DNA from: Ignavibacteria bacterium
Lineage (GTDB): Bacteria; Bacteroidota; Ignavibacteria; Ignavibacteriales; SURF-24
NCBI GenBank assembly: GCA_025612245.1
Contig: JAAXKQ010000017.1
Location: 61,322 to 125,321 of the forward strand
Length of the DNA: 64,000 nt
Direction of reading: 5' to 3'
Shown: positions 17,384 to 26,339 of the stretch, piece by piece
How the letters are laid out: every line of letters starts with the position of its first letter
Numbering within the stretch: position 1 is the stretch's first letter
Made by a program: the position numbers and the translations under genes
The notes under the pieces: model-generated
Seen by the model: only the letters and a program-made list of their open reading frames with translations
Told to the model about the DNA's origin: nothing
The model's database searches: none

Positions 17384-19804
17384 ATGCATAAGCTTTTTAC
17401 TGTACTGCTTGTATTCTTTGCGCTGTCTTTCCCGGTAGTAGCACAGGATTATGTAATTTTCAGCGACAGCCCGGATAAGGTATTCTACGACTGGAGCTGG
17501 GGCTATGTAAACGGAGGCAGCACTCTGGAAAGAGCAGGGGAGAAGTTTCCTGTCGATACGGCACACCACTTTTCCGGCACAAACAGCCTAAGACTTCACT
17601 GGAAATCCAAAGCTGGCGGCGACTGGGGAATTGCCGTAGCGCAGATGGGTACACCCTGGCCGGTGCAAGATATAACAAAAAAGGACTCTCTTAGCTTCTG
17701 GGTTTTTGCCAAGGACTCAATTGCTAAAAGTGACCTGCCGCTGCTTTATATGGAAGACAATACTAATAAAAAAAGCTCCCGCGTGATGCTTTCTTCAATT
17801 GGAGACGGACTGCCGGCAGGCAAGTGGGTAAAAATACAAATCCCTCTTTCACTCTTTACACCCGGATCTCAGGGGGCGGACCTGACCATTATTAAAACCA
17901 TTTTCTTCGGGCAGGATAAAGCGGATCTGAACGAGCACTTTTTGTACATAGATGAGATCCGGATGAGTACCTCGGGCTCGGCAAGCGATACGCTTCCTCC
18001 AAACACTCCTTCAGGAGTAATAGCAAAGGGCTTTGACAGCCATATAGACCTCCTGTGGTCTCCTAACCAGGAAAGTGATCTTGCAGGCTATTACATCTAT
18101 AAACAGGATGGAAATAGCTTTAAGCTTTTGGGTACGGCCTCCAGGGATGACCACGTTTTTACCGATTTCGTCGGGGCGCCCGGCATGACGGCTACTTACA
18201 AGGTTTCGGCCTATGACGCACGCGGAAACGAATCCGGCTCCTCCGGACAGGTTTCGGCAACAACTAAAGCCTTGAATGACGATGAAATGCTTTCAATGGT
18301 CGAGGAGTCGACTTTCCGTTATTTCTGGGATTATGCACATCCTTCAAGCGGTATGGCAAGGGAGCGTACGGGCTCTGCCAATACTGTGACTACGGGCGGA
18401 AGCGGCATGGGCATAATGGCTATTCTTACGGGAATTGAAAGGGGCTTTATAACACGTGAACAGGGCATCTCAAGAATGAAGAGAATACTGAACTTCCTGA
18501 CCCTGGCAGATAAATTCCACGGGGCTTTACCGCACTGGATGGACGGCTCGACTGGAAAGGTAATTCCATTCAGCCAGTACGATAACGGGGGTGACCTGGT
18601 GGAAACGGCGTTTTTGATGCAGGGGCTCCTGGCTGCAAGGCAGTATTTCAATAAAAATACAACCGATGAAGACATTATAAGGGTGTTGAGTACGGCCCTG
18701 TGGGAAGGAGTAGAGTGGAACTGGTACCTGAAGGATGCATCAAGCACTCTTCTTTTCTGGCACTGGTCGCCAAACTACGCCTGGCAGATAAATATGGCCC
18801 TGCAGGGCTGGAATGAAACAATGATTACATACCTGCTTGCCATAGCATCGCCGACACATTCCATTCCGGCATCGGATTATGAAAATGGCTGGGCCAGCGG
18901 CAGCAGCTACAAAAACGGGAAAAGCTATTACGGATATCCCTTATATGTGGGCTGGGATTACTTCGGGCCATTGTTCTTTGCTCACTATTCTTATCTCGGT
19001 TTTGACCCCAGGGGAAAAAAGGATAAGTATGCAAACTATTTCATTAATAACAGGAATGCCACTTTAATTAACAGGGCATACTGTATTGATAACCCGAAAA
19101 AGTTTACGGGCTACAATGAGAATACCTGGGGACTTACGGCCAGTGACGACCCTGAAACTGGCTATGCGGCCCACCAGCCTGTACAGGTGGATAACGGTAC
19201 AATTGCCCCGACGGCAGCGCTTTCTTCAATGCCTTATACTCCGAATGAGTCAATTGCAGCGCTGAAGAATTTCTACCACACCTACGGCGCGAAACTATAC
19301 GGGCCTTACGGCTTTAAGGACGCCTTCAACGTCCAGAAGAACTGGTTCGACAACAATTATTTGGCAATTGACCAGGGCCCGATAGTGGTCATGATTGAAA
19401 ACTACAGGTCGGAGCTCCTGTGGAAAAACTTCATGGCAAACAGTGAGATTTCGCCGATGCTCGCAAAAATAGGGTTCGTTGAAGATACAACTACAGTAAG
19501 CGTAAAAGAGGGGGTTCAGAGCGTAAGGACTTTTGAGCTGAAAGGAAGTTATCCAAACCCGTTTAACTCTGCAACAACAATTGAATTCATGATTCCTGCA
19601 AGGCAGAAGGTGGAAGCTTTCGTTTACGACATGCTGGGGCGGAAAGTAGCAACGCTGTTAAATAAGGAGATGCAGCAGGGGAAAAACCGCGTTTCCTGGA
19701 ACGGGCGGAATGAGAGAAATGAAAATGTAAGTTCAGGAATTTACATCTATACAATCCGTTCCGGCGGAAAGCAGCTGACGGGTAAAATGATCCTGCAAAA
19801 GTAG
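17384..19804 (+). CDS. Secreted PF10091-type glucanase with CBM-like, Fn3 and T9SS sorting domains
   Basis: 806 residues. The signal peptide MHKLFTVLLVFFALSFPVVAQ is followed by a CBM11-like beta-sandwich (~22-200), an Fn3 module (~208-300, ending STATTKA-like linker), a PF10091 glycoamylase-like domain (~305-690; MVEESTFRYFWDYAHPSSGMARER, GGSGMGIMAILTGIERGFITREQG, HWSPNYAWQINMALQGWNETMITYLLA, TASDDPETGY, YLAIDQGPIVVMIENYRS) and a full T9SS sorting domain (~722-806; SYPNPFNSATTIEF...SSGIYIYTI...MILQK). The catalytic domain is the same type as at 580-1950, so both could be GH144-like endo-beta-1,2-glucanases, this one exported to the surface. ATG 17384 with AAGGTG upstream is preferred over the ATG at 17351, which would bury the signal peptide. 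Confidence 0.87.
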   Translation: MHKLFTVLLVFFALSFPVVAQDYVIFSDSPDKVFYDWSWGYVNGGSTLERAGEKFPVDTAHHFSGTNSLRLHWKSKAGGDWGIAVAQMGTPWPVQDITKKDSLSFWVFAKDSIAKSDLPLLYMEDNTNKKSSRVMLSSIGDGLPAGKWVKIQIPLSLFTPGSQGADLTIIKTIFFGQDKADLNEHFLYIDEIRMSTSGSASDTLPPNTPSGVIAKGFDSHIDLLWSPNQESDLAGYYIYKQDGNSFKLLGTASRDDHVFTDFVGAPGMTATYKVSAYDARGNESGSSGQVSATTKALNDDEMLSMVEESTFRYFWDYAHPSSGMARERTGSANTVTTGGSGMGIMAILTGIERGFITREQGISRMKRILNFLTLADKFHGALPHWMDGSTGKVIPFSQYDNGGDLVETAFLMQGLLAARQYFNKNTTDEDIIRVLSTALWEGVEWNWYLKDASSTLLFWHWSPNYAWQINMALQGWNETMITYLLAIASPTHSIPASDYENGWASGSSYKNGKSYYGYPLYVGWDYFGPLFFAHYSYLGFDPRGKKDKYANYFINNRNATLINRAYCIDNPKKFTGYNENTWGLTASDDPETGYAAHQPVQVDNGTIAPTAALSSMPYTPNESIAALKNFYHTYGAKLYGPYGFKDAFNVQKNWFDNNYLAIDQGPIVVMIENYRSELLWKNFMANSEISPMLAKIGFVEDTTTVSVKEGVQSVRTFELKGSYPNPFNSATTIEFMIPARQKVEAFVYDMLGRKVATLLNKEMQQGKNRVSWNGRNERNENVSSGIYIYTIRSGGKQLTGKMILQK

Positions 19805-19834
19805 CGAGGAAAACAACTGCTCTTAGAGAACATT

Positions 19835-19866
19835 GAAAGCCGCCTTAAGAGGCGGCTTTCTTACTT
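19835..19866 (+). terminator. Terminator of the receptor-phosphorylase-glucanase operon
   Basis: A perfect 10-bp stem, GAAAGCCGCC (19835-19844) with GGCGGCTTTC (19851-19860), around a TTAAGA loop, 30 bp after the stop of the second PF10091 gene. The T-run is short. Confidence 0.8.
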
Positions 19867-20085
19867 GAACTGCCTTAGGTTCAAGAGAGTGTTTTTAAAT
19901 TTCCTTCTTTTTACCTCTACCTCTGCCTTTTTGAAGAAATAAAGTGGCGAAAGAAGCTTTAGCGGCATATATTTGTGAAGCATTCATGATAATATGTATT
20001 TGGAAGCTGCCATAGCCTCTCTTGCAAAAGATAAAATGTGTACACTGGTCATATTCATCTTTAACTAATTCCGCAAGGTGTTTTA

Positions 20086-21354
20086 TTGAAAGCAAGATTC
20101 TTCTGTTTTCTGTTATTTACTGCACTCTTCATTTCCTTGCACTCCGGTACACGGGGAGCTACCCAAATTACCGGAATAAGGAACACTGGAAGGCAAAGCA
20201 AAAGTTCGGTTGAATTTGCTTTAAGGACGAAAGGGGCTCACCGGAAGTGGTCCGTAAGGGTTGCAGACCAATTCATAACGAGTCATCCTGCCGATGAGAT
20301 TTATGAGGGGGGCTATAACGGGAAGTGGACATACGCCCAGGGTGTATTTCTTGAAGGGCTGCAGCAGTTGTGGCTTAGTACCCGTAAGCCCAGGTACTTA
20401 AGATATATAAAGTCCAATATCGACATGTTCATCGGTGGTGACGGTTCGATCAGGACGTACAATTATTGCGATTTTAATGTTGAGAATATAAACACCGGAA
20501 GGCAGCTTTTATTTCTTTACACTCTAACCGGGGATAAAAAGTACAAATCAGCGGCAGACACACTGAGAAAGCAGCTGAAAAATCAGCCGGGAATAATAAG
20601 CAACAGCACCTCTTCTGAAGCCTGCCCTTTTCAGATGCGTCTTGAAGGCCTTTATATGGCCGAGCCTTTCTTCACGCAGTATTCTAAAATTTTCCGTGAA
20701 AGAAGAAATTTTGGGGATATAGCCCAACAGATCCTTCTCATGGAAAAAAAGACTCGTAATGAAGAGACCGGACTTTTATCAGATGCCTGGGATAAAAGCC
20801 TGAATGAGAGGTTGTCTGATACTAAGGCAGGGAACTCACTGAATTATTTTACCCGCATAATGGGATCTTATGCAATGGCTGTAGCTGATGTGCTGGACTA
20901 TTTCCCGAAGAATCATACAAAGAGGTGTGAGCTGATCCGAAGCCTCAGGAAGCTTTCAGAAGCCATGATGAAAGTGCGGGATAGAAATTGCCACCTCTGG
21001 TATCGCCTGGCAGATAAGGCAGGAGGAAAAGACAACCCTCATGAATTTACGGCAAGCTGTATGCTGGCTTATGCCTTTGCAAAGGGAGCAAATAGGGGAT
21101 ATCTGGATCAAAAGTACCTGAAATTTGCAAAAGAAATTTTCTATGGCGTAGTGAATAATTTTGACGCAGCTAAGGAAAGTGTTCCCAAGGACTCTCAGCA
21201 ATCCTTCACCATTAGAGATGCTGCGGGAGAGCCTTTTTCTGGCGTCGGAAGCTTTAGGTACAAAATAGATGAACTTCAGAAGAGCGCCAGCCTTGAAGCT
21301 CTAGGTTCGTTTTTACTTTTGACACTGGAACTGGAAAAAGGGAAAGTGCTCTAG
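20086..21354 (+). CDS. GH105/GH88-like secreted protein with eroded active site
   Basis: 422 residues starting at TTG 20086 (AAGGTG upstream; no in-frame ATG nearby), with a signal peptide to about residue 25. The fold is that of unsaturated rhamnogalacturonyl hydrolases (GH105, YteR-like): WTYAQGVFLEGLQQLW, ENINTGRQLLFLYTLTGDKKY, LEGLYMAEPFFTQY, MGSYAMAVADVLDY, HLWYRLAD, SCMLAYAFAKGANRGYL. Against the GH105 consensus as I remember it, key positions are changed: LDGLYM reads LEGLYM, YHGWDE reads SDAWDK, FWGRAMGW reads YFTRIMGS, and the Asp before NIN is Glu. It may therefore be a non-catalytic glycan-binding relative or have a different activity. It lies beyond the operon terminator and is probably transcribed on its own. 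Confidence 0.75.
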   Translation: MKARFFCFLLFTALFISLHSGTRGATQITGIRNTGRQSKSSVEFALRTKGAHRKWSVRVADQFITSHPADEIYEGGYNGKWTYAQGVFLEGLQQLWLSTRKPRYLRYIKSNIDMFIGGDGSIRTYNYCDFNVENINTGRQLLFLYTLTGDKKYKSAADTLRKQLKNQPGIISNSTSSEACPFQMRLEGLYMAEPFFTQYSKIFRERRNFGDIAQQILLMEKKTRNEETGLLSDAWDKSLNERLSDTKAGNSLNYFTRIMGSYAMAVADVLDYFPKNHTKRCELIRSLRKLSEAMMKVRDRNCHLWYRLADKAGGKDNPHEFTASCMLAYAFAKGANRGYLDQKYLKFAKEIFYGVVNNFDAAKESVPKDSQQSFTIRDAAGEPFSGVGSFRYKIDELQKSASLEALGSFLLLTLELEKGKVL

Positions 21355-21397
21355 GAAACAGAAATCCCTCGTGCAGGAACGCGCTAAGAAGAAGTCT

Positions 21398-21742
21398 CTA
21401 ACTGTCCTCAAGAAATTCCACGTGAAGTATGTTGTTGTTGATTGCTACAACGTTAATCCAGGATGCCTCCTTAAAATTCAGCTTGTTATCAATCAGCGCC
21501 AACCTGTAGCAGTCCCGCAGGAATTTTTCGGCAATATTCGTATTACTGAAGACGGGTATTGTCTGATCTATATACTCGTTACCAAGCACGCCCTCAATTG
21601 ATTCTGCACAGTACCTTTTCTCAAAACCGAGTTTTTTACCGATATCCATTATGAACTTTCTTTCACTTTCCGTTATTTCACGGTCGACAGCAGCCAGGAC
21701 TACCAAGCCTCTTAAGTAGCTGCTTTCATCCTGAGTAAACAT
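21398..21742 (-). CDS. TerB-like small protein
   Basis: 114 residues, soluble and without a signal peptide. The sequence SSYLRGLVVLAAVDREITESERKFIMDIGKKLGF is the usual opening of TerB/DjlA-like helical domains, which carry an acidic metal-binding site and are found in tellurite-resistance and stress-response contexts. A strong AAAGGAGG ribosome-binding site precedes the start. It is transcribed leftwards, downstream of the copper genes, and nearby context gives no specific role. Not linked to an obvious ter operon here. Confidence 0.7.
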   Translation of the reverse strand: MFTQDESSYLRGLVVLAAVDREITESERKFIMDIGKKLGFEKRYCAESIEGVLGNEYIDQTIPVFSNTNIAEKFLRDCYRLALIDNKLNFKEASWINVVAINNNILHVEFLEDS

Positions 21743-22040
21743 AAAACCTCCTTTAATATATTAGCACCCCCAGATGTTCCACCGCCTGGAATTTTACAAA
21801 AATGTTGTTCTTGTACGGATGGAGCTGAGCCGGATTGGAGATTGAATCCTGTTCCTGAATTTTGACCTGAAAAAAGAAGAGCCGTTAAAACAGCGTTTTG
21901 CGGTATTTTTCCCATTTCTCCACGAGAGAAATTGTTTTTAGCTATTTGTAAACCTAATTAATAATAAATAAAAAAATTCTCAAAAGAAATGCACTTTAGT
22001 GACGCGCATCTCAGGAAAATTACATATTTGCACCTTGAGT

Positions 22041-23402
22041 TTACATATTCATTATTCCTGGTGCAGCCCTAAAGTATACTTCTAAAGACAGGGGACTTTT
22101 GCCATACAGGTACTCAAGCGCTCTGACTGTAGTAAACAGGCTGCCCTGAATGCCAAATCTTATGCCGGTCTTTTCAAACTGCAGCAGTAAATAGTTGACG
22201 CCAAGTGTTACGGCATTTACCGGAAATAATCTCTTTGACTCAAAGTTAAGGAGCTCAAGCTCTTCGGCCGATTTTTCTATCCATTCATATCTTCCGTAAA
22301 AAGCAAACTTTTTAATATCCAGATCTGATTCCAGCGTTACTGAATGTTCTTTATCATCGGAGCCCAGGTAATTAAATCCCCAGATTATGGCAGAATTAAT
22401 GAAGCCTCCGCTTAAAAGTTTTGTGCTGTGTAAAACTGAAGCCGTTGTCCTGTGGATGTTTTCTTCCGGGTGCAGGCTTTCAGGTCCTTTAATGAATGCG
22501 TATGAAGTCTGAAAAGAGAAGTCATCCGTGGGATTGAAGGAAATCCTGCCAGAATATGAGTCAAACTCAGGTTTATCGAAGTTATACCTGTTTTCATTAG
22601 GTTCACGCCCTGAGAAGACCGATCCCTCTATCTTTAGACTAAAGAGTCTGAGGCCCAGAGTTGCTACTCCGAATGTGATGTGTGTTGCATCCTGCCAGTG
22701 ATGACCTATGGGGGAGTCGGGATCATTTTGCGCGGAAGGGCGGTGCATGAAGGCAACAGGACCTATTGCAGGTTCCCCCGGATAAGCAAGGTATGCATTC
22801 AGTGCAAAGTGGCGGCTAAAGCTATAAGTGTATTCAGCTGACAGCTCACTGAAAAAGTCATGCGGGTGCTGCCTGTCCACTAAGGGCCTGTCTTCATAAG
22901 TTTCGCCCGATTGGAATAAAAGCGGATATCCATTTCCCCCGACAAGAAGGGGATCCAGAGACATCATTAAGGAAAACTTTAGCTTGTTGCCTTTTCCCAG
23001 GCTTCTTTCCGTCATTGCCATAAACCAGTCCGGTGCATCATACTTTGAGGCACCGCGGCTTCCTTTATTTGTTACATCCTGAGAATTGTATCTTAAGAAA
23101 ATGTTGCCGTGGAACATGAGCATCCAGCCTGCCACTTGGCTCATGTATCCGAATGAGGGTGAAGACTTCGGAAGCCAGCTTGTGCCTGAAGCCGGCTGGA
23201 AGGGCTCAGGGCTGCCTTCCATAGAACCCGCAGTCTTGTGCATTCTCATATCCATATCATGGTCCATCTTCATGACTGTATCTTTCCCCATCTGCATTAC
23301 GGAATCTCTTCCCATATGGGGCTTATGCTCCTGCGGCAGAACTGAAGCAAGAGTCAGAAAAAACAGGAGTAACATCAAAGCACAAGGTATTACTTTTCTC
23401 AT
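22041..23402 (-). CDS. Copper-locus outer-membrane beta-barrel candidate with Met/His-rich N-terminus
   Basis: 453 residues. The signal peptide MRKVIPCALMLLLFFLTLASVLPQ is followed by a Met/His/Asp-rich stretch (~25-60: HKPHMGRDSVMQMGKDTVMKMDHDMDMRMHK) well suited to copper or silver binding. The remainder is rich in alternating beta-strand patterns and aromatic residues (GWMLMFHGNIFLRY, DRQHPHDFFSELSAEYTYSF, HRPSAQNDPDSPIGHHWQDATHITFGV). HPHDFF and GHHWQDATH give further histidines. No enzyme family is recognised; a metal-associated outer-membrane protein is inferred from its own composition and from lying 35 bp downstream of the CopB-type ATPase in the same direction. ATG 23402 is chosen because GGAGGG lies directly before it; an ATG five codons upstream has no such site. 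Confidence 0.7.
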   Translation of the reverse strand: MRKVIPCALMLLLFFLTLASVLPQEHKPHMGRDSVMQMGKDTVMKMDHDMDMRMHKTAGSMEGSPEPFQPASGTSWLPKSSPSFGYMSQVAGWMLMFHGNIFLRYNSQDVTNKGSRGASKYDAPDWFMAMTERSLGKGNKLKFSLMMSLDPLLVGGNGYPLLFQSGETYEDRPLVDRQHPHDFFSELSAEYTYSFSRHFALNAYLAYPGEPAIGPVAFMHRPSAQNDPDSPIGHHWQDATHITFGVATLGLRLFSLKIEGSVFSGREPNENRYNFDKPEFDSYSGRISFNPTDDFSFQTSYAFIKGPESLHPEENIHRTTASVLHSTKLLSGGFINSAIIWGFNYLGSDDKEHSVTLESDLDIKKFAFYGRYEWIEKSAEELELLNFESKRLFPVNAVTLGVNYLLLQFEKTGIRFGIQGSLFTTVRALEYLYGKSPLSLEVYFRAAPGIMNM

Positions 23403-23437
23403 CCCTCCTCTCCACATAATTTATTCGATTACCGTCA

Positions 23438-25549
23438 TTAATTCCTGTTTATTTTTAACAGCCTGGCGTTTATCGCAACAATGACTGTGCTGGCCGACAT
23501 CAGTACCGCACCAAGCGCCGGGCTTAAGAGAATTCCCAGTTTGTAGAGTACCCCTGCTGCAAGAGGAATGGCAATTATATTGTATCCTGCTGCCCACCAG
23601 AGATTTTGTATCATCTTTTTATATGTCGACCTCGATAGTTCAATTACTGCTGCAACGTCATTCGGGTTATTCTTAATGAGAATTACGTCTGCTGTTTCAA
23701 CAGCCACATCGCTTCCGGCACCTATGGCAATACCTACGTCTGCCTGTGCAAGGGCAGGGGCATCGTTGACTCCGTCACCCGTCATAGCAACTGTAAAGCC
23801 CTCGTTCTGGATTTCTTTAATCTTACCCGATTTTTCACTTGGAAGAACCTCAGCGATAAAGTCGTCAAGGCCGAGCTCGTCTGAAACAAACTTTGCCGTC
23901 TGAGTATTGTCTCCTGTCAGCATATAGACTTTTATTCCCACGTCTTTGAGCTTTTTTACGGCTTCAATGGATTCATTTCTTACTCTGTCGCCAAGTGCTA
24001 TGGCGCCTGCGGGATGGTTGTCTATTAAAACAAATACAACCGTTTTCCCCTGGGCCTGAATTTTGCTGATTTTGTCCGTATCATATGCTATGCTGCTTTC
24101 TGCAAGGTATCCGGGGCTTACGACTTTTATAGTTCTTCCGCTGACAGATCCTTCAATGCCTTTCCCCGTAATTGAATTAAAGTTTTCCACCTTAAAGGTT
24201 TCTTTTGCAGAGCCTACAATGCCTTTTGCAATCGGATGCTGTGAATTTGCTTCAACAGAAGCTGCGTACTTAAGGATATCCTCATCATTAAGATCGCCGG
24301 AAAAATTAACTATGTCCGTTACGCCGAAATTCCCTTCGGTCAGTGTGCCTGTTTTATCAAAAACAATGGCCGTTACGTTTCTGGCCTTCTCGAATGCAGT
24401 TCTGTCCCTGATCAAAAAACCGTTGCCAGCAGCGATGCTAGTTGAGACTGCAACTACGAGGGGAACTGCAAGTCCCAGTGCGTGAGGGCATGCAATAACC
24501 ATAACGGTAACCGTCCTTTCAAGTGCAAAGGCGGTATCGTAGGATGAAAGAAGATTCCAGAGGAAGAATGTAATTATGCCTCCCGCAATGGCCACAACGG
24601 TCAATAAAAAGGCCGCCCGGTCGGCCAGGTTCTGTGTCCTTGATTTGCTTTTTTGTGCCTCCTCAACCAGCCCTATTACCTGAGAAAGGAAGGAGTCTTT
24701 TCCCAGCCTTTTTATCCTTACGGTCACGGAACCTTCGCCATTAAGGGAGCCTCCAATTACTTCACCGCCAGGCTGTTTGGAGACAGGTTTTGACTCACCC
24801 GTAAGCATGGATTCGTTTATGAATGTCCTGCCTTCAAGGATGTCCCCGTCGGCAGGGACTTTTTCCCCGGGCTTGATCAGAATTTTGTCGTTTACTTTAA
24901 GCTCTTCGAGTTCGATATCCCTAAGTGTGCCGTCATCCATTACTCTGTGAGCCGTTGAGGGCAAAAGCTTTGCCAGCTCTTCCAGTGCGCGTGAAGCGCT
25001 CATAACAGAACGCATTTCAATCCAGTGGCCAATGAGCATAATGTCTAATAAAGTTGCCAGTTCCCAGAAGAATATTTCACCTCTTAGACCGAAGGCAACA
25101 ATGCTGCTATAGATGTAAGCCGTGGTAATTGCTATGGCAATTAGTGTCATCATACCGGGCTTTTTCTTAAGGCGCAGTTCCTCGTATATCCCTTTTAAGA
25201 AAGGGAAACCCCCGTAGAAATAAATTATGCTTGAAAGGGCAAATAAAACCAGAATATCTCCCCTGAACCTGAGAGAATTGTCCAGTCCTAAGAAGAGCTG
25301 TATCATCGGCGAGAGAATTAAAACCGGAATTGTAAGGAGCAAAGAAACCCAAAACCTACGCTTAAAATCTTCAATCATTCCTTCATGCCCCTGGCGTCCG
25401 GCGTGTTCCGCATGAGTTTTGGAAAGCCCCATTTCCATATGGGAGTGTTCTTGCCTCATATTGTGGCGGTTATGATCCCTGTCAGGCATTTTATGGTGGC
25501 TGTGTTCCTCGTGACCTGAGTGTGAACGGTTTTGGGGTGGATTATCCAT
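23438..25549 (-). CDS. copB: CopB-type copper-translocating P-type ATPase
   Basis: 703 residues. The first ~60 residues are a His/Met-rich metal-binding tail instead of an HMA domain. The P1B core follows: TGES actuator motif, the intramembrane CPH motif (MVIACPHALGLAVPL), DKTGTLTEG phosphorylation site, SQHPIAKGI nucleotide-binding HP, and GDGVNDAPALAQADVGIAIG. CPH with a His-rich N-terminus is the P1B-3 (CopB) signature, exporting Cu(I)/Cu(II) or Ag(I) from the cytoplasm. Closing helices carry GYNIIAIPLAAG and MSASTVIVAINA, as in Cu pumps. It lies between a Cys-rich copper-binding protein and a Met/His-rich envelope protein, likely one leftward operon. The exact metal is inferred. Confidence 0.93.
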   Translation of the reverse strand: MDNPPQNRSHSGHEEHSHHKMPDRDHNRHNMRQEHSHMEMGLSKTHAEHAGRQGHEGMIEDFKRRFWVSLLLTIPVLILSPMIQLFLGLDNSLRFRGDILVLFALSSIIYFYGGFPFLKGIYEELRLKKKPGMMTLIAIAITTAYIYSSIVAFGLRGEIFFWELATLLDIMLIGHWIEMRSVMSASRALEELAKLLPSTAHRVMDDGTLRDIELEELKVNDKILIKPGEKVPADGDILEGRTFINESMLTGESKPVSKQPGGEVIGGSLNGEGSVTVRIKRLGKDSFLSQVIGLVEEAQKSKSRTQNLADRAAFLLTVVAIAGGIITFFLWNLLSSYDTAFALERTVTVMVIACPHALGLAVPLVVAVSTSIAAGNGFLIRDRTAFEKARNVTAIVFDKTGTLTEGNFGVTDIVNFSGDLNDEDILKYAASVEANSQHPIAKGIVGSAKETFKVENFNSITGKGIEGSVSGRTIKVVSPGYLAESSIAYDTDKISKIQAQGKTVVFVLIDNHPAGAIALGDRVRNESIEAVKKLKDVGIKVYMLTGDNTQTAKFVSDELGLDDFIAEVLPSEKSGKIKEIQNEGFTVAMTGDGVNDAPALAQADVGIAIGAGSDVAVETADVILIKNNPNDVAAVIELSRSTYKKMIQNLWWAAGYNIIAIPLAAGVLYKLGILLSPALGAVLMSASTVIVAINARLLKINRN

Positions 25550-25675
25550 AATTCCTGTTCGTTTTATTGGAAATTCCGGATTGTCTTCAAATTCAGCTGA
25601 ATATACCGGCTGGTGAAGAAGCTGTACTGTAAAAATACCTGAGCATCAGCCGGCAGACTGAAGATAACGCACTTC

Positions 25676-26029
25676 TTACATCATCTCGCGGTCAGTGACG
25701 CTTGCCGTATGATAGTTCCTGCATTCCTCGGCACATTTCCTGCAGGCTTCGGCACACTGCTGGCAGTGCTTCATATGAGTATGTTTCTGGCATTCATCGC
25801 CGCACATGGTGCAGATTTTTTCGCATACGGCTATAAACTGCTGTGCAATTTCAGAGTTTCTCTGTATGAGCCTTGCTCCTTCATAGCATATGTCGGCACA
25901 GTCCATATCGAGCTTTATGCACTTTGATAGCATCTTGACGTCCTGTTCATTCAGACAGGCCTCGGCACACATATCGCAGGTGCGCGCGCAGTCTAAGAGT
26001 GACTGAACCAGAGTGTCATTTTGTTTCAT
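25676..26029 (-). CDS. csp: Cysteine-rich four-helix-bundle copper storage protein (Csp/DUF326)
   Basis: 117 residues with 16 cysteines in CxxxC/CxxC patterns (LLDCARTCDMCAEACLNE, CADICYEG, CEKICTMCGDECQKH, CQQCAEACRKCAEECRNYH). This is the Csp/DUF326 family, whose four-helix bundle is lined with Cys thiolates that hold many Cu(I) ions. There is no signal peptide or Tat motif, so it resembles the cytosolic (Csp3-like) branch and would buffer cytoplasmic copper. It is the first gene of the leftward copper block, about 125 bp before the CopB ATPase gene. GGGAG lies close upstream of the start. Confidence 0.9.
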   Translation of the reverse strand: MKQNDTLVQSLLDCARTCDMCAEACLNEQDVKMLSKCIKLDMDCADICYEGARLIQRNSEIAQQFIAVCEKICTMCGDECQKHTHMKHCQQCAEACRKCAEECRNYHTASVTDREMM

Positions 26030-26339
26030 TTTAAGAACTCCCTTTTTATTTTATGTATAATATAGTATTCAATTAAATGCCCGTTCCTTCAAGGTAAAAA
26101 AGCAGCATAGAAGATGAAGCACCCGTTCCTTCTACTGATTTTACCGGTGAAGACGCGTAAAAATTGGGGAATTATCACCACATTTTTTCTGTTTATGGAA
26201 TAAACACTTCCATGGACTTAGTAACAGGGGACTTAATAAAAGGGCGGAATTGAACAAAAGTAAACTTTGTCATATATTAAACTGATTTTTTAAACTTAAA
26301 AAACAAAGAGTAAAGTGCATACCTTCATAAAAGAGCAAT
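26030..26339. other. Divergent intergenic region between copper block and sensor kinase gene
   Basis: 310 bp with no supported gene. It must hold promoters for the leftward csp-copB block and the rightward histidine kinase gene. It contains an 11-bp direct repeat CCCGTTCCTTC at 26080-26090 and 26122-26132, 42 bp apart (about four helical turns) on the csp side. I saw no sigma-54 site here on either strand. Confidence 0.5.

Noticed and set aside
21712..21915. 67-codon leftward frame upstream of the TerB-like gene
   Set aside because: It overlaps the TerB-like start codon and its strong ribosome-binding site and has no recognisable features.
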